A stretch of 64,000 bases of DNA from contig NC_010170.1 of NCBI RefSeq assembly GCF_000067205.1, forward strand, positions 4,836,001-4,900,000, in the 5' to 3' direction. The notes below the pieces were generated by a model. The model was not told the DNA's origin and made no database searches. It saw nothing but the letters and a program-made list of their open reading frames with translations. The position numbers were made by a program, and so were the translations under genes. This document shows, one piece after another, positions 26,131 to 36,147 of the stretch; the stretch's first letter is position 1; every line of letters starts with the position of its first letter. The stretch is from Bordetella petrii (lineage in GTDB: Bacteria; Pseudomonadota; Gammaproteobacteria; Burkholderiales; Burkholderiaceae_B).

Positions 26131-27154
26131 CGACTTGCTCCGCCGACGAATCTCCAGGTACAGGCGCTTCGGTTGATTCGATGATCTCCCGTACAAGATA
26201 GACGGGACGTTGTTTTGATTCCATGTATGTTTTTCCCAGATATTCGCCCAACAGGCCGATAGTCAGCAACTGAATGCCGCTAAGTAATGTGATCATCGCC
26301 ATTAGGGACGGATAACCGGGCACTGAGTCGCCAAAAATCAGTGTCTTGAGCACTATCGCAAGACCAAATCCCCCCCCGAGCAATGCAATTACGGCGCCGA
26401 TTGCAGTGGCCCAACGCAGCGGTGTCGTCGAAAACGAGGTGATACCCTCCATCGCCAAGCCAAACAGGGCAAAGTAATTCCATTTGGTGGTACCGGCCGC
26501 TCGAGGTGCTCGATCGTAGTCGATGACGGTCGTTGGCATGCCCACCCATGCATATAGACCTTTCATATATCGGCATCGCTCTGGAAGCCTAAGCATGGCA
26601 TTGACAGTACGCCGACTCATCAATCGGAAATCACCAGTATCGGCCGGAATTTTTGAATGGCTAAGACGGCTAAGTAGGCGATAGAAGGCGTATGCCGAGA
26701 GCTTTTTGGCCCATCCTTCTCCTTGTCGAGATCGACGACGCATGCATACTACGTCGGCGCCAGCTCGCCAAGCAGCAACCATGGCCGGAATCAGTTCAGG
26801 GGGATCTTGTAGGTCGGCGTCCAACACGATCACTGCGGCACCACGAGCATGCACCAAACCAGCCGACATCGCGGCTTCTTTGCCGAAGTTGCGGCTCAGG
26901 CACACAATGCGCACTGCGGAATTTTGCCGGGCCACTGCGCGGAGAAACGCGACGCTATCGTCAGTGCTACCGTCATCGACGAAGATGATTTCGTATGGGT
27001 ACCCCTGGCTTTGCAGCAAAGGTTGCAATCGATTCAGACACAGGGGAAGAACTTCTTGCTCATTAAAGAAAGGAATAATGATGGAAAGGCAGTCACTTTG
27101 AGCTGCCGAGGCGACTGGTTTCACGGGTGGTTGGTAGGCAGCTAGAGCGTGCAT
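26117..27154 (-). CDS. GtrB/DPM1-type GT2 polyprenyl-phosphate glycosyltransferase
   Basis: 345 residues. GT-A domain: LSIIIPFFNEQEVLPLCL, VDDGSTDDS, DADLQDPPEL (DxD-type metal site) and DTGDFRLMSRR. Then two C-terminal membrane helices (about 235-260 and 270-295), as in GtrB. Loads a sugar from its nucleotide form onto undecaprenyl phosphate at the inner face of the membrane. First gene of an operon with the ArnT-like gene. ATTACATTTTGGTCAG stands about 60 bases upstream. Confidence 0.9.
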   Translation of the reverse strand: MHALAAYQPPVKPVASAAQSDCLSIIIPFFNEQEVLPLCLNRLQPLLQSQGYPYEIIFVDDGSTDDSVAFLRAVARQNSAVRIVCLSRNFGKEAAMSAGLVHARGAAVIVLDADLQDPPELIPAMVAAWRAGADVVCMRRRSRQGEGWAKKLSAYAFYRLLSRLSHSKIPADTGDFRLMSRRTVNAMLRLPERCRYMKGLYAWVGMPTTVIDYDRAPRAAGTTKWNYFALFGLAMEGITSFSTTPLRWATAIGAVIALLGGGFGLAIVLKTLIFGDSVPGYPSLMAMITLLSGIQLLTIGLLGEYLGKTYMESKQRPVYLVREIIESTEAPVPGDSSAEQVGENK

Positions 27155-27335
27155 GAAATCGACCTAGTAATACGATGCATCACTCTAGCCGCTGACCCAC
27201 GACAACACGCAGACGACTACATTACATTTTGGTCAGTTTCAAGAAACGAGAAACCTATGTTCAAGAAGCAGACACCGATCACATACACCCAACTCAAAAA
27301 CACTTATGAGCCGTGTGTCGGGAAACCATGTGACC
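27155..27335. other. Gap between czc operon end and glycan genes
   Basis: 181 bases; probably the promoter of the GtrB-like gene. No hairpin terminator for the czc operon was found. A + strand frame from 27257 runs into the DUF190 gene and is not convincing. Confidence 0.35.
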
Positions 27336-27671
27336 TTATGGAAGCCGTTGTCGCGATTTTCCCCCAACCACCTCAACAGCCTCAAGCGTCATAAGACCAA
27401 TATCGGTCACTTGTTCGAGCGATATCGCAAAGGCCCGAAGTTTGATGTCACTATCCACTATTTCAATGACGACTGCGCGATCGTTTTCTAGAACATGTTT
27501 ACGATGGAGCTGTGCCGCATGGCCAAATCCCAATAGCGCTTCCAAGACTGTCACCCCTGCCAGGCCGCTGTCGCGGGCGGCAGTTGCTACATACTCGAAT
27601 ACGCGACGGTCACCGACGTATGCAGACTCATCGGTATAGATGCGTAGAAGTTTCATTGTTTGTTCGGTCAC
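27336..27671 (-). CDS. PII-like DUF190 protein of the czc operon
   Basis: 111 residues, starting at GTG 27671 that overlaps the czcA stop (GTGA). Ferredoxin-like PII fold: KLLRIYTDESAYVGDRRVFEYV, LAGVTVLEALLGFGHAA and VIEIVD motifs of the DUF190 group. Small cytosolic trimeric signal protein, often placed at the end of CzcA-type operons. Probably modulates the pump or senses a nucleotide; not proven. Confidence 0.83.
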   Translation of the reverse strand: MTEQTMKLLRIYTDESAYVGDRRVFEYVATAARDSGLAGVTVLEALLGFGHAAQLHRKHVLENDRAVVIEIVDSDIKLRAFAISLEQVTDIGLMTLEAVEVVGGKSRQRLP

Positions 27672-30600
27672 TGTATGTCTCCTTCAATGGGAGTTTCACT
27701 CTTGAGCGCTCCTTCAGGGATATCGCTCTTCCGTTTCTCCTTCGGCTCCAGCACTACCTTAGCAATCGCAGGCAGGACTAGCAGCGTTAATATCGTTGCC
27801 GCGATCAATCCTCCAATGACCGTCGTCGCGAGTGGCTTTTGCACTTCTGCGCCTGTACCCAGCGCTAGTGCCATTGGCACAAAACCAATGGCGGGCACAA
27901 AGCCGGTCATCACAACTGCCCTCATCTTTTCCTTCATCCCTTCCCGGATGGCTTCGGACAGTGGCAAGCCTGCTTCGGTATGTGCACGGATTGCGGTCAT
28001 GACCACCAAACCATTCAACACCGCTACCCCCGCCAGGCAGATGAAACCGACTGCGGCCGAAACCGAGAAATTTATCCCTGTCATAGCCAACGTGAAGACC
28101 CCTCCTGCGAGGCCTAACGGAACGGCGAGGAACACAGAAAGTGCGCGTCCGAATCCACCTAATGCCATAAACAGAAGCACGAATATCGCAAGAAAGCATA
28201 TCGGCACGACAATCGAAAGCCGTTGTGATGCTGCCTGCAGGCTTTCAAACTGACCACCCCATTCCAGATAGTAGCCAGCCGGAAGTTGCACTTGAGCAAT
28301 CTTTGCTTGCGCCTCTTCTACGAAGGAGCCGGCATCGCGACCATCCAGGTTGACTTGCACCACTACACGCCGTTTACCATTCTCGCGCCTAATTTCGTTT
28401 AGTCCCTCCGTTAATCGAATTTGCGCGACTCGGGCAAGCGGAACTTGACGCCGCAACTGTCCTTCCATCTCGGGTAGTAGTATGGGCAGTGCTCGAATGG
28501 CATCAAGGTTCATGCGGGTTGCTTCGGGCACACGGACAGTGATGTCGAATCGCCGATCTCCCTCGTATAGAAGCCCCGATGGACGTCCTCCCAGTGCCGC
28601 GGCAATAGTGTCTGCAACGTCTTGGACGGTAAGCCCATAGCGTGCAATCTCTGCGCGGTTTAGTTTTACATCGAGTGTTGGCGCCCCACCCACTTGGTCG
28701 GCCTTGACACTGCCCGCCCCGGGGATGTCCTGGAGTACGCGGACCATTTCGTTCGCAGTTTGCTGCATTTTCTCGAGATCATCGCCATAAAGCTTGATGG
28801 CGACATCGCCGCGTACACCTGCAATCAATTCATTGAAGCGCAGCTCGATGGGTTGACTTACCTCGTACAGATTGCCGAGTTGAGTACCTGCAGCTTTCTC
28901 AACGCGCTCAATAACCTGCGCTTTGGTAGTCACGCCGTCCGGCCATTCTTCTTGCGGCTTGAGAATGACGAATCCATCGGACACGTTCGGCGGCATAGGG
29001 TCTGTGGCGACCTCTGCAGTCCCGGTCTTGGAAAACATCAACTCGACCTCCGGCAGTTTTTTAATCGCATCCTCGACCTTGAGTTGCATCGCGAGCGACT
29101 GTTCTAAGCTGACAGAAGGAACCCGAGTTGAAGCCACCGCCAGATTTTTCTCGTCCAGCTTCGGTATGAACTCTGATCCGAGCAGCCCGAACGCTGGAAT
29201 TGCGGCGAGAAAGAAGACCAGTCCCGCAAAGATGAATGGCCATGGCCGTGCGATCGCCTTGTCGAGAAAAGGTAAGTATCGCTCTTTCGACTTTGCAATA
29301 AGCCAGACTTCCTTTTCTGCAACCCGACCACGAATCAGAATTGCAACAAGCGCCGGAACAAGCGTGATCGCCAGAATGAATGCCGCGACCAGGGCCAGCA
29401 TGATGGTGATCGCCATGGGCGAGAATGTCTTGCCTTCGACCCCTGTGAACATAAGGAGCGGGGCAAAAGTAAGGAGAATGATCACCTGACCAAATACAGT
29501 CGGCTTAATCATTTCCTGTGCGGCACGCATTGTCTCTTCCAGGCGCTCTCGAAGGAACAGCAACCTGCCTTCATGCTGTTGTCGATGGGCGAGTCGGGCT
29601 AAGCAATTTTCAATGATTATGACTGAGCCGTCGACAATAAGGCCAAAGTCGAGCGCACCGAGACTCATGAGGTTGCCCGGAACTTTAAAAGCGTTCATCC
29701 CCATTGCCATCATCAGAAACGAGAACGGAATTACGAGTACCGCGATCAGCGCTGCGCGCCAATTGCCGAGCAACAGAAATAAGGAGGCTGCGACGAGTAT
29801 CGCTCCTTCAGTCAAGTTACGCTCGACAGTGGAGACAGTCGCATTTACCAATTTTGCTCTGTCCAACACCGTTTTTACCTGAATGCCTGGCGGCAAACTG
29901 GTCGCAATTTGGTCGAGTTTGGCGGATACATCCTCTGCTACGACTCGACTGTTCTCACCGATGAGCATAAGGACTGTACCAATGACGGCTTCTTCGCCAT
30001 TCATACTTCCCGCGCCAGTACGCAGATCTCCACCGATCTTTACGTCGGCGATTTGACCGACAGTGATAGGCACTCCCCCACGCGTAGCAGCAACGGCATT
30101 GCGAATTTCATCGACCGAGCCGACACGCGCATCGACCCGCACAAGATACGCCTCACCACCACGGTTATAGTAGTTGGCACCTACTGCGATATTCGCCCGT
30201 TCCAGCGCTTCACCCAATTCGCTGTAGGAAATGCCATAGCTCGCGAGCTTTGTAGGGTTGGGTTCGACAACAAATGTCTTCGCATAACCCCCAATGGAGT
30301 CAACACCAGCAACGCCCGGAAGCGCCTTGAGTTGCGGGGCAACGATCCAGTCTTGTACGGTACGAAGATACCCAGCTTTGGCGACCTCATCGACCATCCG
30401 ATCGCCTTCAGGAGTCAGATAACTACCATCTGGCTGCCAGCCGGGCTCACCCGCGACCTTCTGCGCTCCTTCTCCGTCTGGATAGGTATATCCAACCGTA
30501 TACAACAGCACCTCGCCAAGTCCGGTGGTGACAGGTCCAATCTGTGGCTGTACTCCATCTGGCAAACTTTCCTGTGCTTTGATCAGCCGCTCGCCCACCT

Positions 30601-30925
30601 GCTGGCGAGCAAAATATAGGTCGGTTTTGTCAGTAAAGATCGCAGTGACTTGGCTAAAGCCGTTGCGTGATATGGAGCGAGTGGATTCCAAGCCAGGAAT
30701 GCCGGCAAGCGAAATTTCGACCGGATAAGTAACGAGCTTTTCAATCTCCACTGGCGACAATCTAGGATCGACTGTGTTTATCTGTACCTGATTGTTGGTA
30801 ATGTCTGGCACGGCATCAATAGGCAGTTTGGTGAGCTGCCAGACTCCAAGGGCTCCAATTGCGAGGAAGAGGAAAAGCACCGCCCAGCGCGCACGGACGG
30901 ACAAAGCCATGAGACGTGCAATCAT
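27668..30925 (-). CDS. czcA: Heavy-metal RND pump CzcA (divalent metal type)
   Basis: 1085 residues, full length. Proton-driven export of Zn/Co/Cd. TM4 has DFGLIVDGSVIIIEN, close to the HME1 signature (D-F-G-x3-D-G-A-x4-E-N) with Ser for Ala. Two periplasmic loops and twelve helices; first-loop PN1 PDITNNQVQINT and second-half EFIPKLDEKNLAV are typical. Compare the cusA in this window, which has the monovalent type. Charged tail after the last helix (PKEKRKSDIPEG). Order czcC-czcB-czcA-DUF190. Confidence 0.95.
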   Translation of the reverse strand: MIARLMALSVRARWAVLFLFLAIGALGVWQLTKLPIDAVPDITNNQVQINTVDPRLSPVEIEKLVTYPVEISLAGIPGLESTRSISRNGFSQVTAIFTDKTDLYFARQQVGERLIKAQESLPDGVQPQIGPVTTGLGEVLLYTVGYTYPDGEGAQKVAGEPGWQPDGSYLTPEGDRMVDEVAKAGYLRTVQDWIVAPQLKALPGVAGVDSIGGYAKTFVVEPNPTKLASYGISYSELGEALERANIAVGANYYNRGGEAYLVRVDARVGSVDEIRNAVAATRGGVPITVGQIADVKIGGDLRTGAGSMNGEEAVIGTVLMLIGENSRVVAEDVSAKLDQIATSLPPGIQVKTVLDRAKLVNATVSTVERNLTEGAILVAASLFLLLGNWRAALIAVLVIPFSFLMMAMGMNAFKVPGNLMSLGALDFGLIVDGSVIIIENCLARLAHRQQHEGRLLFLRERLEETMRAAQEMIKPTVFGQVIILLTFAPLLMFTGVEGKTFSPMAITIMLALVAAFILAITLVPALVAILIRGRVAEKEVWLIAKSKERYLPFLDKAIARPWPFIFAGLVFFLAAIPAFGLLGSEFIPKLDEKNLAVASTRVPSVSLEQSLAMQLKVEDAIKKLPEVELMFSKTGTAEVATDPMPPNVSDGFVILKPQEEWPDGVTTKAQVIERVEKAAGTQLGNLYEVSQPIELRFNELIAGVRGDVAIKLYGDDLEKMQQTANEMVRVLQDIPGAGSVKADQVGGAPTLDVKLNRAEIARYGLTVQDVADTIAAALGGRPSGLLYEGDRRFDITVRVPEATRMNLDAIRALPILLPEMEGQLRRQVPLARVAQIRLTEGLNEIRRENGKRRVVVQVNLDGRDAGSFVEEAQAKIAQVQLPAGYYLEWGGQFESLQAASQRLSIVVPICFLAIFVLLFMALGGFGRALSVFLAVPLGLAGGVFTLAMTGINFSVSAAVGFICLAGVAVLNGLVVMTAIRAHTEAGLPLSEAIREGMKEKMRAVVMTGFVPAIGFVPMALALGTGAEVQKPLATTVIGGLIAATILTLLVLPAIAKVVLEPKEKRKSDIPEGALKSETPIEGDIQ

Positions 30926-30927
30926 GC

Positions 30928-32091
30928 TTATTCCTCCTCGCCTGCGCCCTTGCCAAGCTCAGCTTTGAGCAGGAATGCCTGGCCGGTAACAATCGTCTCG
31001 CCTGGGGAGAGGCCTTTTACGACTTCGACACGCCCAGCGCTGCGCTGGCCAATGGTGATAAAGCGTGCCTTGAAGCCGTCTGCAGTTCGTACAAAAACCG
31101 TGTCTTTGCCGTCTAACGTTTGGATCGCCTCCTCAGGAACGACGATCACGCCAGAAGCTTCAGTTTTCTGCGGGAATATCCGTACTCGGACAGCGAGTCC
31201 TGGCTGGAGCGAGCCCGCCTCGACGTCGATGACAGCAGTTGCCTGCCGCGTTGCAGTATTGAGGGATGGAGTAACTGATCCAACTTTCGCTTCTAGAGTG
31301 CCGCCTCCTGGTAATTCCACAATGGCACGGTCCCCAGGCGCAATGCGGAAGATGTCGCTAGGAAGTATGGCTGCTTCCACTTGGATCTGCTTAGGATCGG
31401 CGATTCTGAAGAGCTCAGTTTCAGGTTGAACGAAAGCACCTAAGCTCAAGCTCTGCGTAGTGATTCGGCCACTAATCGGGCTGGAAACGGCTACACCTTG
31501 ACCGTCTTTGGTAACATTGGCGACCTCGGCCTCAACTTTGGCTCGACGGGCATCGGCCGCAGCGGCTTGAGCTTCTGCCTGTGCCCGCTCCAGGTCGACT
31601 CGTGCGGAGACTTGCTGCTTGTATAGATATTGTTCACGTGCCAACTCCTTCCTTGCGAGTTCAGCTCGTGCGTATGCGGCCGTTCTTGCAGCAGCTAACT
31701 GTGCCGCATCGCGGCTGGCAACTACCGCTAGCACTTCACCAGCTTGGACCGGATCTCCTAGCCGCTTGAAGACTTGCGTGACCGCCCCACTTGCTCTGGC
31801 CGTGACGATCGCTTCCCCTCCTGGCTGCGGTGAGACGACGGCTTGCGCCCCGATTTCGGCATCCAGTCCACCGGGCTGCAAGACTTCAGTCGTGATCCCT
31901 GCCTCGCGAATTGCATCGATGCTCATCGTGAGGCTATCAGGCTGTGCGGGCTCGACGAGGCTGGCTTCCTGAGAGCTGCTTACGATACCTGCCGAAGGAG
32001 CTGTGTAGCGCGCAATACCAAAGCCGCTGATACCGGCGAGCAGGACAGCGCCAACAACGCTTCCGATCAGGCGCTTGTCATATGGATTCAT
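30928..32091 (-). CDS. czcB: Membrane fusion protein CzcB
   Basis: 387 residues. N-terminal anchor (RLIGSVVGAVLLAGISGFGIA), then lipoyl/barrel-sandwich half GGEAIVTARASGAVTQVFKR, a long alpha-hairpin (ARAELARKELAREQYLYKQQ), the second lipoyl half and a beta-barrel domain. Bridges CzcA and CzcC in the periplasm. Three bases before czcA. No His-rich stretch at the N-terminus, unlike some CzcB proteins. Confidence 0.92.
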   Translation of the reverse strand: MNPYDKRLIGSVVGAVLLAGISGFGIARYTAPSAGIVSSSQEASLVEPAQPDSLTMSIDAIREAGITTEVLQPGGLDAEIGAQAVVSPQPGGEAIVTARASGAVTQVFKRLGDPVQAGEVLAVVASRDAAQLAAARTAAYARAELARKELAREQYLYKQQVSARVDLERAQAEAQAAAADARRAKVEAEVANVTKDGQGVAVSSPISGRITTQSLSLGAFVQPETELFRIADPKQIQVEAAILPSDIFRIAPGDRAIVELPGGGTLEAKVGSVTPSLNTATRQATAVIDVEAGSLQPGLAVRVRIFPQKTEASGVIVVPEEAIQTLDGKDTVFVRTADGFKARFITIGQRSAGRVEVVKGLSPGETIVTGQAFLLKAELGKGAGEEE

Positions 32092-32325
32092 TTCCGGTCT
32101 CCGATGCAGTTATGCAACCTTGAGTTGTGTGTTCATACAAAATCGGCGCTGGAGTTAAAAAGCGCCTTCTGTTCATTGCTTTATTCATCAGCATGCACGT
32201 CGACCTTATTCCTTGCTCGTTATCGAGAAGAACAGGCAACTGCGGCGACCTCGTGGCGAATGACATCGCCACGGCATATTTTGGAAACGAAAAATCAGGG
32301 TGGCGATACATATGAGGCGCTGCAC
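32092..32325. other. Unusually long czcC-czcB gap
   Basis: 234 bases between czcC stop and czcB start. A - strand frame (32078-32311) crosses the czcB start and looks like chance. No terminator hairpin seen; the gap could hold a leader or internal promoter. Confidence 0.3.
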
Positions 32326-33573
32326 TTAGTAGCCAATGAGGCGATCTATTTCCGCCCGGGCGAGGAACGCTTCACTGAGGGCGGTTAGGTAGGATATGTT
32401 TCCCTGGGTAAGTGCGCGCTGTGCATCGAGAACTTCCAGATAGCTCATTTTCCCGGCTGCAAACCCTTTTCGTGCAGCTTCATATGCCCTTTGCGCCCCT
32501 GGTAGTACTGCATTTCGATATTGCTGCGCAGAGGAAGCAGCTAGATCGTATTTTGATGCGGCTTGAATCAACGATGAATTTAGACGTGCCTCGAGATCAC
32601 GATATACATCTTGAGCTTTATATGAGCGCATGGATGCCGCATAAACGTTGCCCTGATTGCGATCGAAGAGCGGCAAAGGAATGGAAATGCCAAGCTGCCC
32701 GCGATTACGCCCCATTTCATTGTCGCGAGCAACCCCTACGCTGACAGTGATGTCAGGATAGCGCTTGCTTTTTTCTACTTCGAGTTCGGCTCGACTGAGT
32801 TCCAGAGCGGTGCGTCCCGACGCTAAAAGGGGAGATTTATCGAGCGATGCCTTTAACTCGTCTAATGAAGGCCGGGGTGGCAGGGATTCCAGACTGGCTG
32901 CAACACCCTCGAAATCGGGTTGACTCTCACCCCAAGTGAGCGCAAGAGCGCGCCGAGCATTTGCCAATGTATTCAATGCGGCTTGTTCCGCTAAACCGCT
33001 ATTACTTAGCTCGACTTCAGCCCGCGTCTTTTCCAGGGGAACCGCTTTTCCGGACTCAACCCGAGCAGTAGCGACACGTAGCGCACCTTGCGCAATGTCT
33101 CTGGTCTCGCGCGCTACGCGTACATTTTCCTGGGCAATTGCCACTTCGAAGAATGCTGCCGACACCGATGCACGCAAGCTAGAGCGTGTGGCCTCTAAAT
33201 CCAATTGAGATATATCTCCTGCCAATCGAGCAGCCTGTTGTCGAGCTCCGCGTTTTCCTCCCAGTTCGATCGGTACGTTGAGCATCGTTGTGGTCGTTCG
33301 TGTAGCTCGTCGTTGGTCCTCTACGTTCACGTCCAAACTCGGATTGGGCATTACTCCCGCTTGGGTAATGAGGCCGTCGGCTGCCCGAGCTTCATTCCGT
33401 GCGGCAGATAACATCGGATTCCGCGTCAATGCCTTGTCGATCGCTTCTTGCAACGTGATGACGTCATTGGAATTAGTCGCTGCGCCTGGATCAGCACTAG
33501 ATGCCAAGACCGAGGCCGACAGGGCATAGAGACATACGCCTGCTATGAGGAACGGTAGACGTGGCAAACGCAT
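32326..33573 (-). CDS. czcC: Outer-membrane efflux channel CzcC
   Basis: 415 residues from ATG 33573 (AAGG about ten bases upstream). Signal peptide LPFLIAGVCLYALSASVLAS. TolC-like: two OEP repeats of long helices (ITLQEAIDKALTRNPMLSAA; SLDELKASLDKSPLLASG), ending in EAFLARAEIDRLIGY. Forms the exit duct of CzcCBA. First gene of the operon; divergent from czcR with 273 bases between. Confidence 0.92.
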   Translation of the reverse strand: MRLPRLPFLIAGVCLYALSASVLASSADPGAATNSNDVITLQEAIDKALTRNPMLSAARNEARAADGLITQAGVMPNPSLDVNVEDQRRATRTTTTMLNVPIELGGKRGARQQAARLAGDISQLDLEATRSSLRASVSAAFFEVAIAQENVRVARETRDIAQGALRVATARVESGKAVPLEKTRAEVELSNSGLAEQAALNTLANARRALALTWGESQPDFEGVAASLESLPPRPSLDELKASLDKSPLLASGRTALELSRAELEVEKSKRYPDITVSVGVARDNEMGRNRGQLGISIPLPLFDRNQGNVYAASMRSYKAQDVYRDLEARLNSSLIQAASKYDLAASSAQQYRNAVLPGAQRAYEAARKGFAAGKMSYLEVLDAQRALTQGNISYLTALSEAFLARAEIDRLIGY

Positions 33574-33734
33574 TTTTGAACCTTGAAGAACGCCTTGGCG
33601 ACGCAATATTGGCACGTAGTAGCGACGCCGCTACCGACGAAAATATAGATGGCTGGTACTGTATCGAAGTGGTCCCGACAAAATAGCGACGCCAAGATGA
33701 CAAATTTGCAAACTATTCAGGCCGAAGACCATCT

Positions 33735-33752
33735 AATTACTGATTAGTAATT
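33735..33752. promoter_or_regulatory. Inverted repeat in the czcC-czcR intergenic region
   Basis: AATTACT-GATT-AGTAATT, a perfect 7-bp inverted repeat with 4-base spacer. Half-site AGTAATT overlaps the word found at other metal promoters. Likely regulator site, probably CzcR; inferred. Confidence 0.5.
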
Positions 33753-33811
33753 TGGTTGTTCGTCATTTGACGTCAATATGTTCGTAAAATGCCAGCTATT
33801 GCAGGCAAATC

Positions 33812-33828
33812 CTTATTTTTTGTAATTA
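33812..33828. promoter_or_regulatory. Second ATTAC-A-rich site in the czcC-czcR region
   Basis: CTTATTTTTTGTAATTA (reverse: TAATTACAAAAAATAAG), very like the copI site ATTACAAAAAAGTAAT. It lies 19 bases before czcR and about 240 before czcC. Could serve czcR autoregulation. Confidence 0.4.
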
Positions 33829-33846
33829 GCACCTCCGGAATCAAGG

Positions 33847-34545
33847 GTGGGAAAATTGAAAATATTGGTCATTGAGGACGAGCGAAAGCTCGCGGAATAT
33901 CTCAAGCGCGCGCTTTCCGAACATAACTACGTCGTCGATATTGCAATGGATGGTATTAGCGGACTTCATCTAGCCCAGGAGACGCAGTACGACTTGATTC
34001 TTCTAGACGTAATGTTGCCTGGACGAGATGGCTTTTCGGTATTGGCGGAATTGCGAAAAGGCGATCGGGTCCCTATCCTGATGCTTACCGCACGCGACAA
34101 GCTGGAGGATCGTGTTCGAGGGCTGCAAGATGGTGCTGACGACTACCTGGCAAAACCTTTCGCGCTTTCAGAATTATTGGCACGCGTGCTTGCGCTGAGT
34201 CGACGCCAGAGTAACTCAGTTATCGAGCCGAACCGCCAAAATGTGCTAAAGGTCGGCGATCTGGAGCTCGATCTGTTACGCCGCAGGGCGTCGCGTGGAG
34301 GCGTGCGCCTTGATCTCACGGCCAAGGAGTTCACCTTGCTGGCACTGTTAATGAAGAAACAGGGCCAAGTCTTGTCACGCTTGGACCTGGCGGAGCAAGT
34401 GTGGGACATTAACTTCAACAGTAATACGAATGTAGTCGAAGTGGCAGTACGCCGACTGCGCGGCAAGGTTGATGACCCTTTTCCAACAAAACTCCTCCAT
34501 ACAGTACGCGGTATGGGATACGTACTTGAACCACGGGAAATTTGA
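33847..34545 (+). CDS. czcR: Metal response regulator CzcR (OmpR family)
   Basis: 232 residues from GTG 33847; a TTG at 33856 is an alternative and no strong ribosome site decides it. Receiver with D54 (LILLDVMLPGRDG), K in LAKPFALSELLAR; winged-helix domain with NTNVVEVAVRRLRGKVDDPF and LLHTVRGMGYVLEPRE. Overlaps czcS by 4 bases. Probably activates czcCBA, divergently placed. Most similar in the window to CopR and to the extra regulator at 36148. Confidence 0.9.
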   Translation: MGKLKILVIEDERKLAEYLKRALSEHNYVVDIAMDGISGLHLAQETQYDLILLDVMLPGRDGFSVLAELRKGDRVPILMLTARDKLEDRVRGLQDGADDYLAKPFALSELLARVLALSRRQSNSVIEPNRQNVLKVGDLELDLLRRRASRGGVRLDLTAKEFTLLALLMKKQGQVLSRLDLAEQVWDINFNSNTNVVEVAVRRLRGKVDDPFPTKLLHTVRGMGYVLEPREI

Positions 34546-35891
34546 TGGCGATTCGTCCTAGAAGATCGTTAAGACGATGGCTATCGTGGTGGCTGGTGCT
34601 TCAAACATTTGCCGCCTTAGGTCTGGTATGCATAGTTGTATATGGTTCCGTGTACCTAAACCTTTTGGCTCGGCAGGAGACCTTGCTTGAGCAAAAGAAG
34701 GGGGTAATCGTTCACCTAGTAGACGAGTTTGCTTCTTTTGGTGATTTCTCCCATTTGGAGCACAAATTAACGGATTTTTTCTATGGCAAATCTGAATTTA
34801 GTCTTCGGCTGAAAATCAATGGCAAGCTCATGACCTATGGTGAGCATGAGCCGGCATTGAGTCCCAGAGATATTAAGCAGACGACCTTCACGCTTACCAT
34901 GCCTCAGCAGCCTGGAGTGCAAATGGAGGCAGAGCTCCTGTTAGACATATCACCCGACATACAACTCCTAACCATACTGGCGTGGACCCTATTCGCCTGC
35001 GCGCTTGGCGGCGCGTTGCTTGTCTCGATGATTGGAGATGTACTGGTTCGCCGAGCCTTGTTTCCGCTTCATGATGTTGGGCGGCAAGCTGAGATGCTAT
35101 CGCCACACAGAATTGGTGAGCGTCTTGATGAAAGCGGTCTTGCCGAAGAACTGCAGCCGCTAGTGCGGCAGTTCAACCAAGTACTACAGCGTGTTGAGCG
35201 AGCGTATGTCCAAATGGAAGGCTTCAATGCGGATGTGGCTCACGAGCTACGTACCCCGTTGGCAACACTGATTGGCGAAACGGAGTTGGCGTTATCAACG
35301 CGGATGTCACGGACCGGGCTTCAAGAGACTTTGGGCTCAAACTTGGAAGAGTTACAGCGCATGTCGGGTATCGTTAACGATATGCTCTTTCTATCACAGG
35401 CGGATCGTGGCGCAGCCGCGCGCACAACTCGGGTGTGCAACCTGCGCGAGCTCGTATACGAAGTACTCGCTTATCATGAAGCAGAAGCTTTTGAGGCAAA
35501 AGTATCTTTCATGGTTGTCGGAGACAAGTCTGCGGCTGTCGACAGAACGCTATTCCAGCGGGCGGTTTCGAATCTTGTCTCCAACGCGGTGCGCTTTGCC
35601 CTCCCAGATACCCAAATTCAGGTTCGCATCGAGGAGAGGGACGAAGGACAAATGGGGGTCACTGTAAGAAATATCGGTGATCCAATCAGTACAGAGCATT
35701 TGCCTCGCCTCTTTCACCGCTTCTATCGGCTGGACTCGTCCCGGGCCAGCAACGCTATGCATCATGGACTCGGCTTGGCCATTGTAGCTGCGATAGCTCG
35801 AATGCATGGAGGGCAGACCTATGCGAGTTCCGACCATATCTCGACAACTATTGGTTTCAGCATAGACGGAAGCAGATCGATGGATGCCTAG
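34542..35891 (+). CDS. czcS: Sensor histidine kinase CzcS
   Basis: 449 residues. TM1 near residues 13-37, periplasmic sensor of about 110 residues, TM2 near 145-168, HAMP, then H234 in ADVAHELRTPLATL and an HATPase domain (FQRAVSNLVSNAVRFA, LFHRFYRLDSSRAS, GLGLAIVAAIARMHGG). The cognate regulator is czcR directly upstream. Senses periplasmic Zn/Co/Cd by analogy with CzcS; the metal is not shown by sequence. Confidence 0.9.
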   Translation: MMAIRPRRSLRRWLSWWLVLQTFAALGLVCIVVYGSVYLNLLARQETLLEQKKGVIVHLVDEFASFGDFSHLEHKLTDFFYGKSEFSLRLKINGKLMTYGEHEPALSPRDIKQTTFTLTMPQQPGVQMEAELLLDISPDIQLLTILAWTLFACALGGALLVSMIGDVLVRRALFPLHDVGRQAEMLSPHRIGERLDESGLAEELQPLVRQFNQVLQRVERAYVQMEGFNADVAHELRTPLATLIGETELALSTRMSRTGLQETLGSNLEELQRMSGIVNDMLFLSQADRGAAARTTRVCNLRELVYEVLAYHEAEAFEAKVSFMVVGDKSAAVDRTLFQRAVSNLVSNAVRFALPDTQIQVRIEERDEGQMGVTVRNIGDPISTEHLPRLFHRFYRLDSSRASNAMHHGLGLAIVAAIARMHGGQTYASSDHISTTIGFSIDGSRSMDA

Positions 35892-36147
35892 CGACCCTTT
35901 TCACCTACAACATTGCAGGGACATTACATTTTTCGCTGCACTACTTTTCATATTCGTAATACGTTTGTCCGCTTATTGACGTAGCTAGGCAGCTAAAGTC
36001 TTCTCTGTTGATCAATAGTGCAAGTACGAACCCCAGTGCGTTGTGATCGCTTGCTCCATGGTCTTTGAATTTTCGACCTCCAGATAACGCCCATGTGTGG
36101 CGAAAATCCCTCAAAAAGGTGCATGGTGGGGCTATTCAGATCTACTG

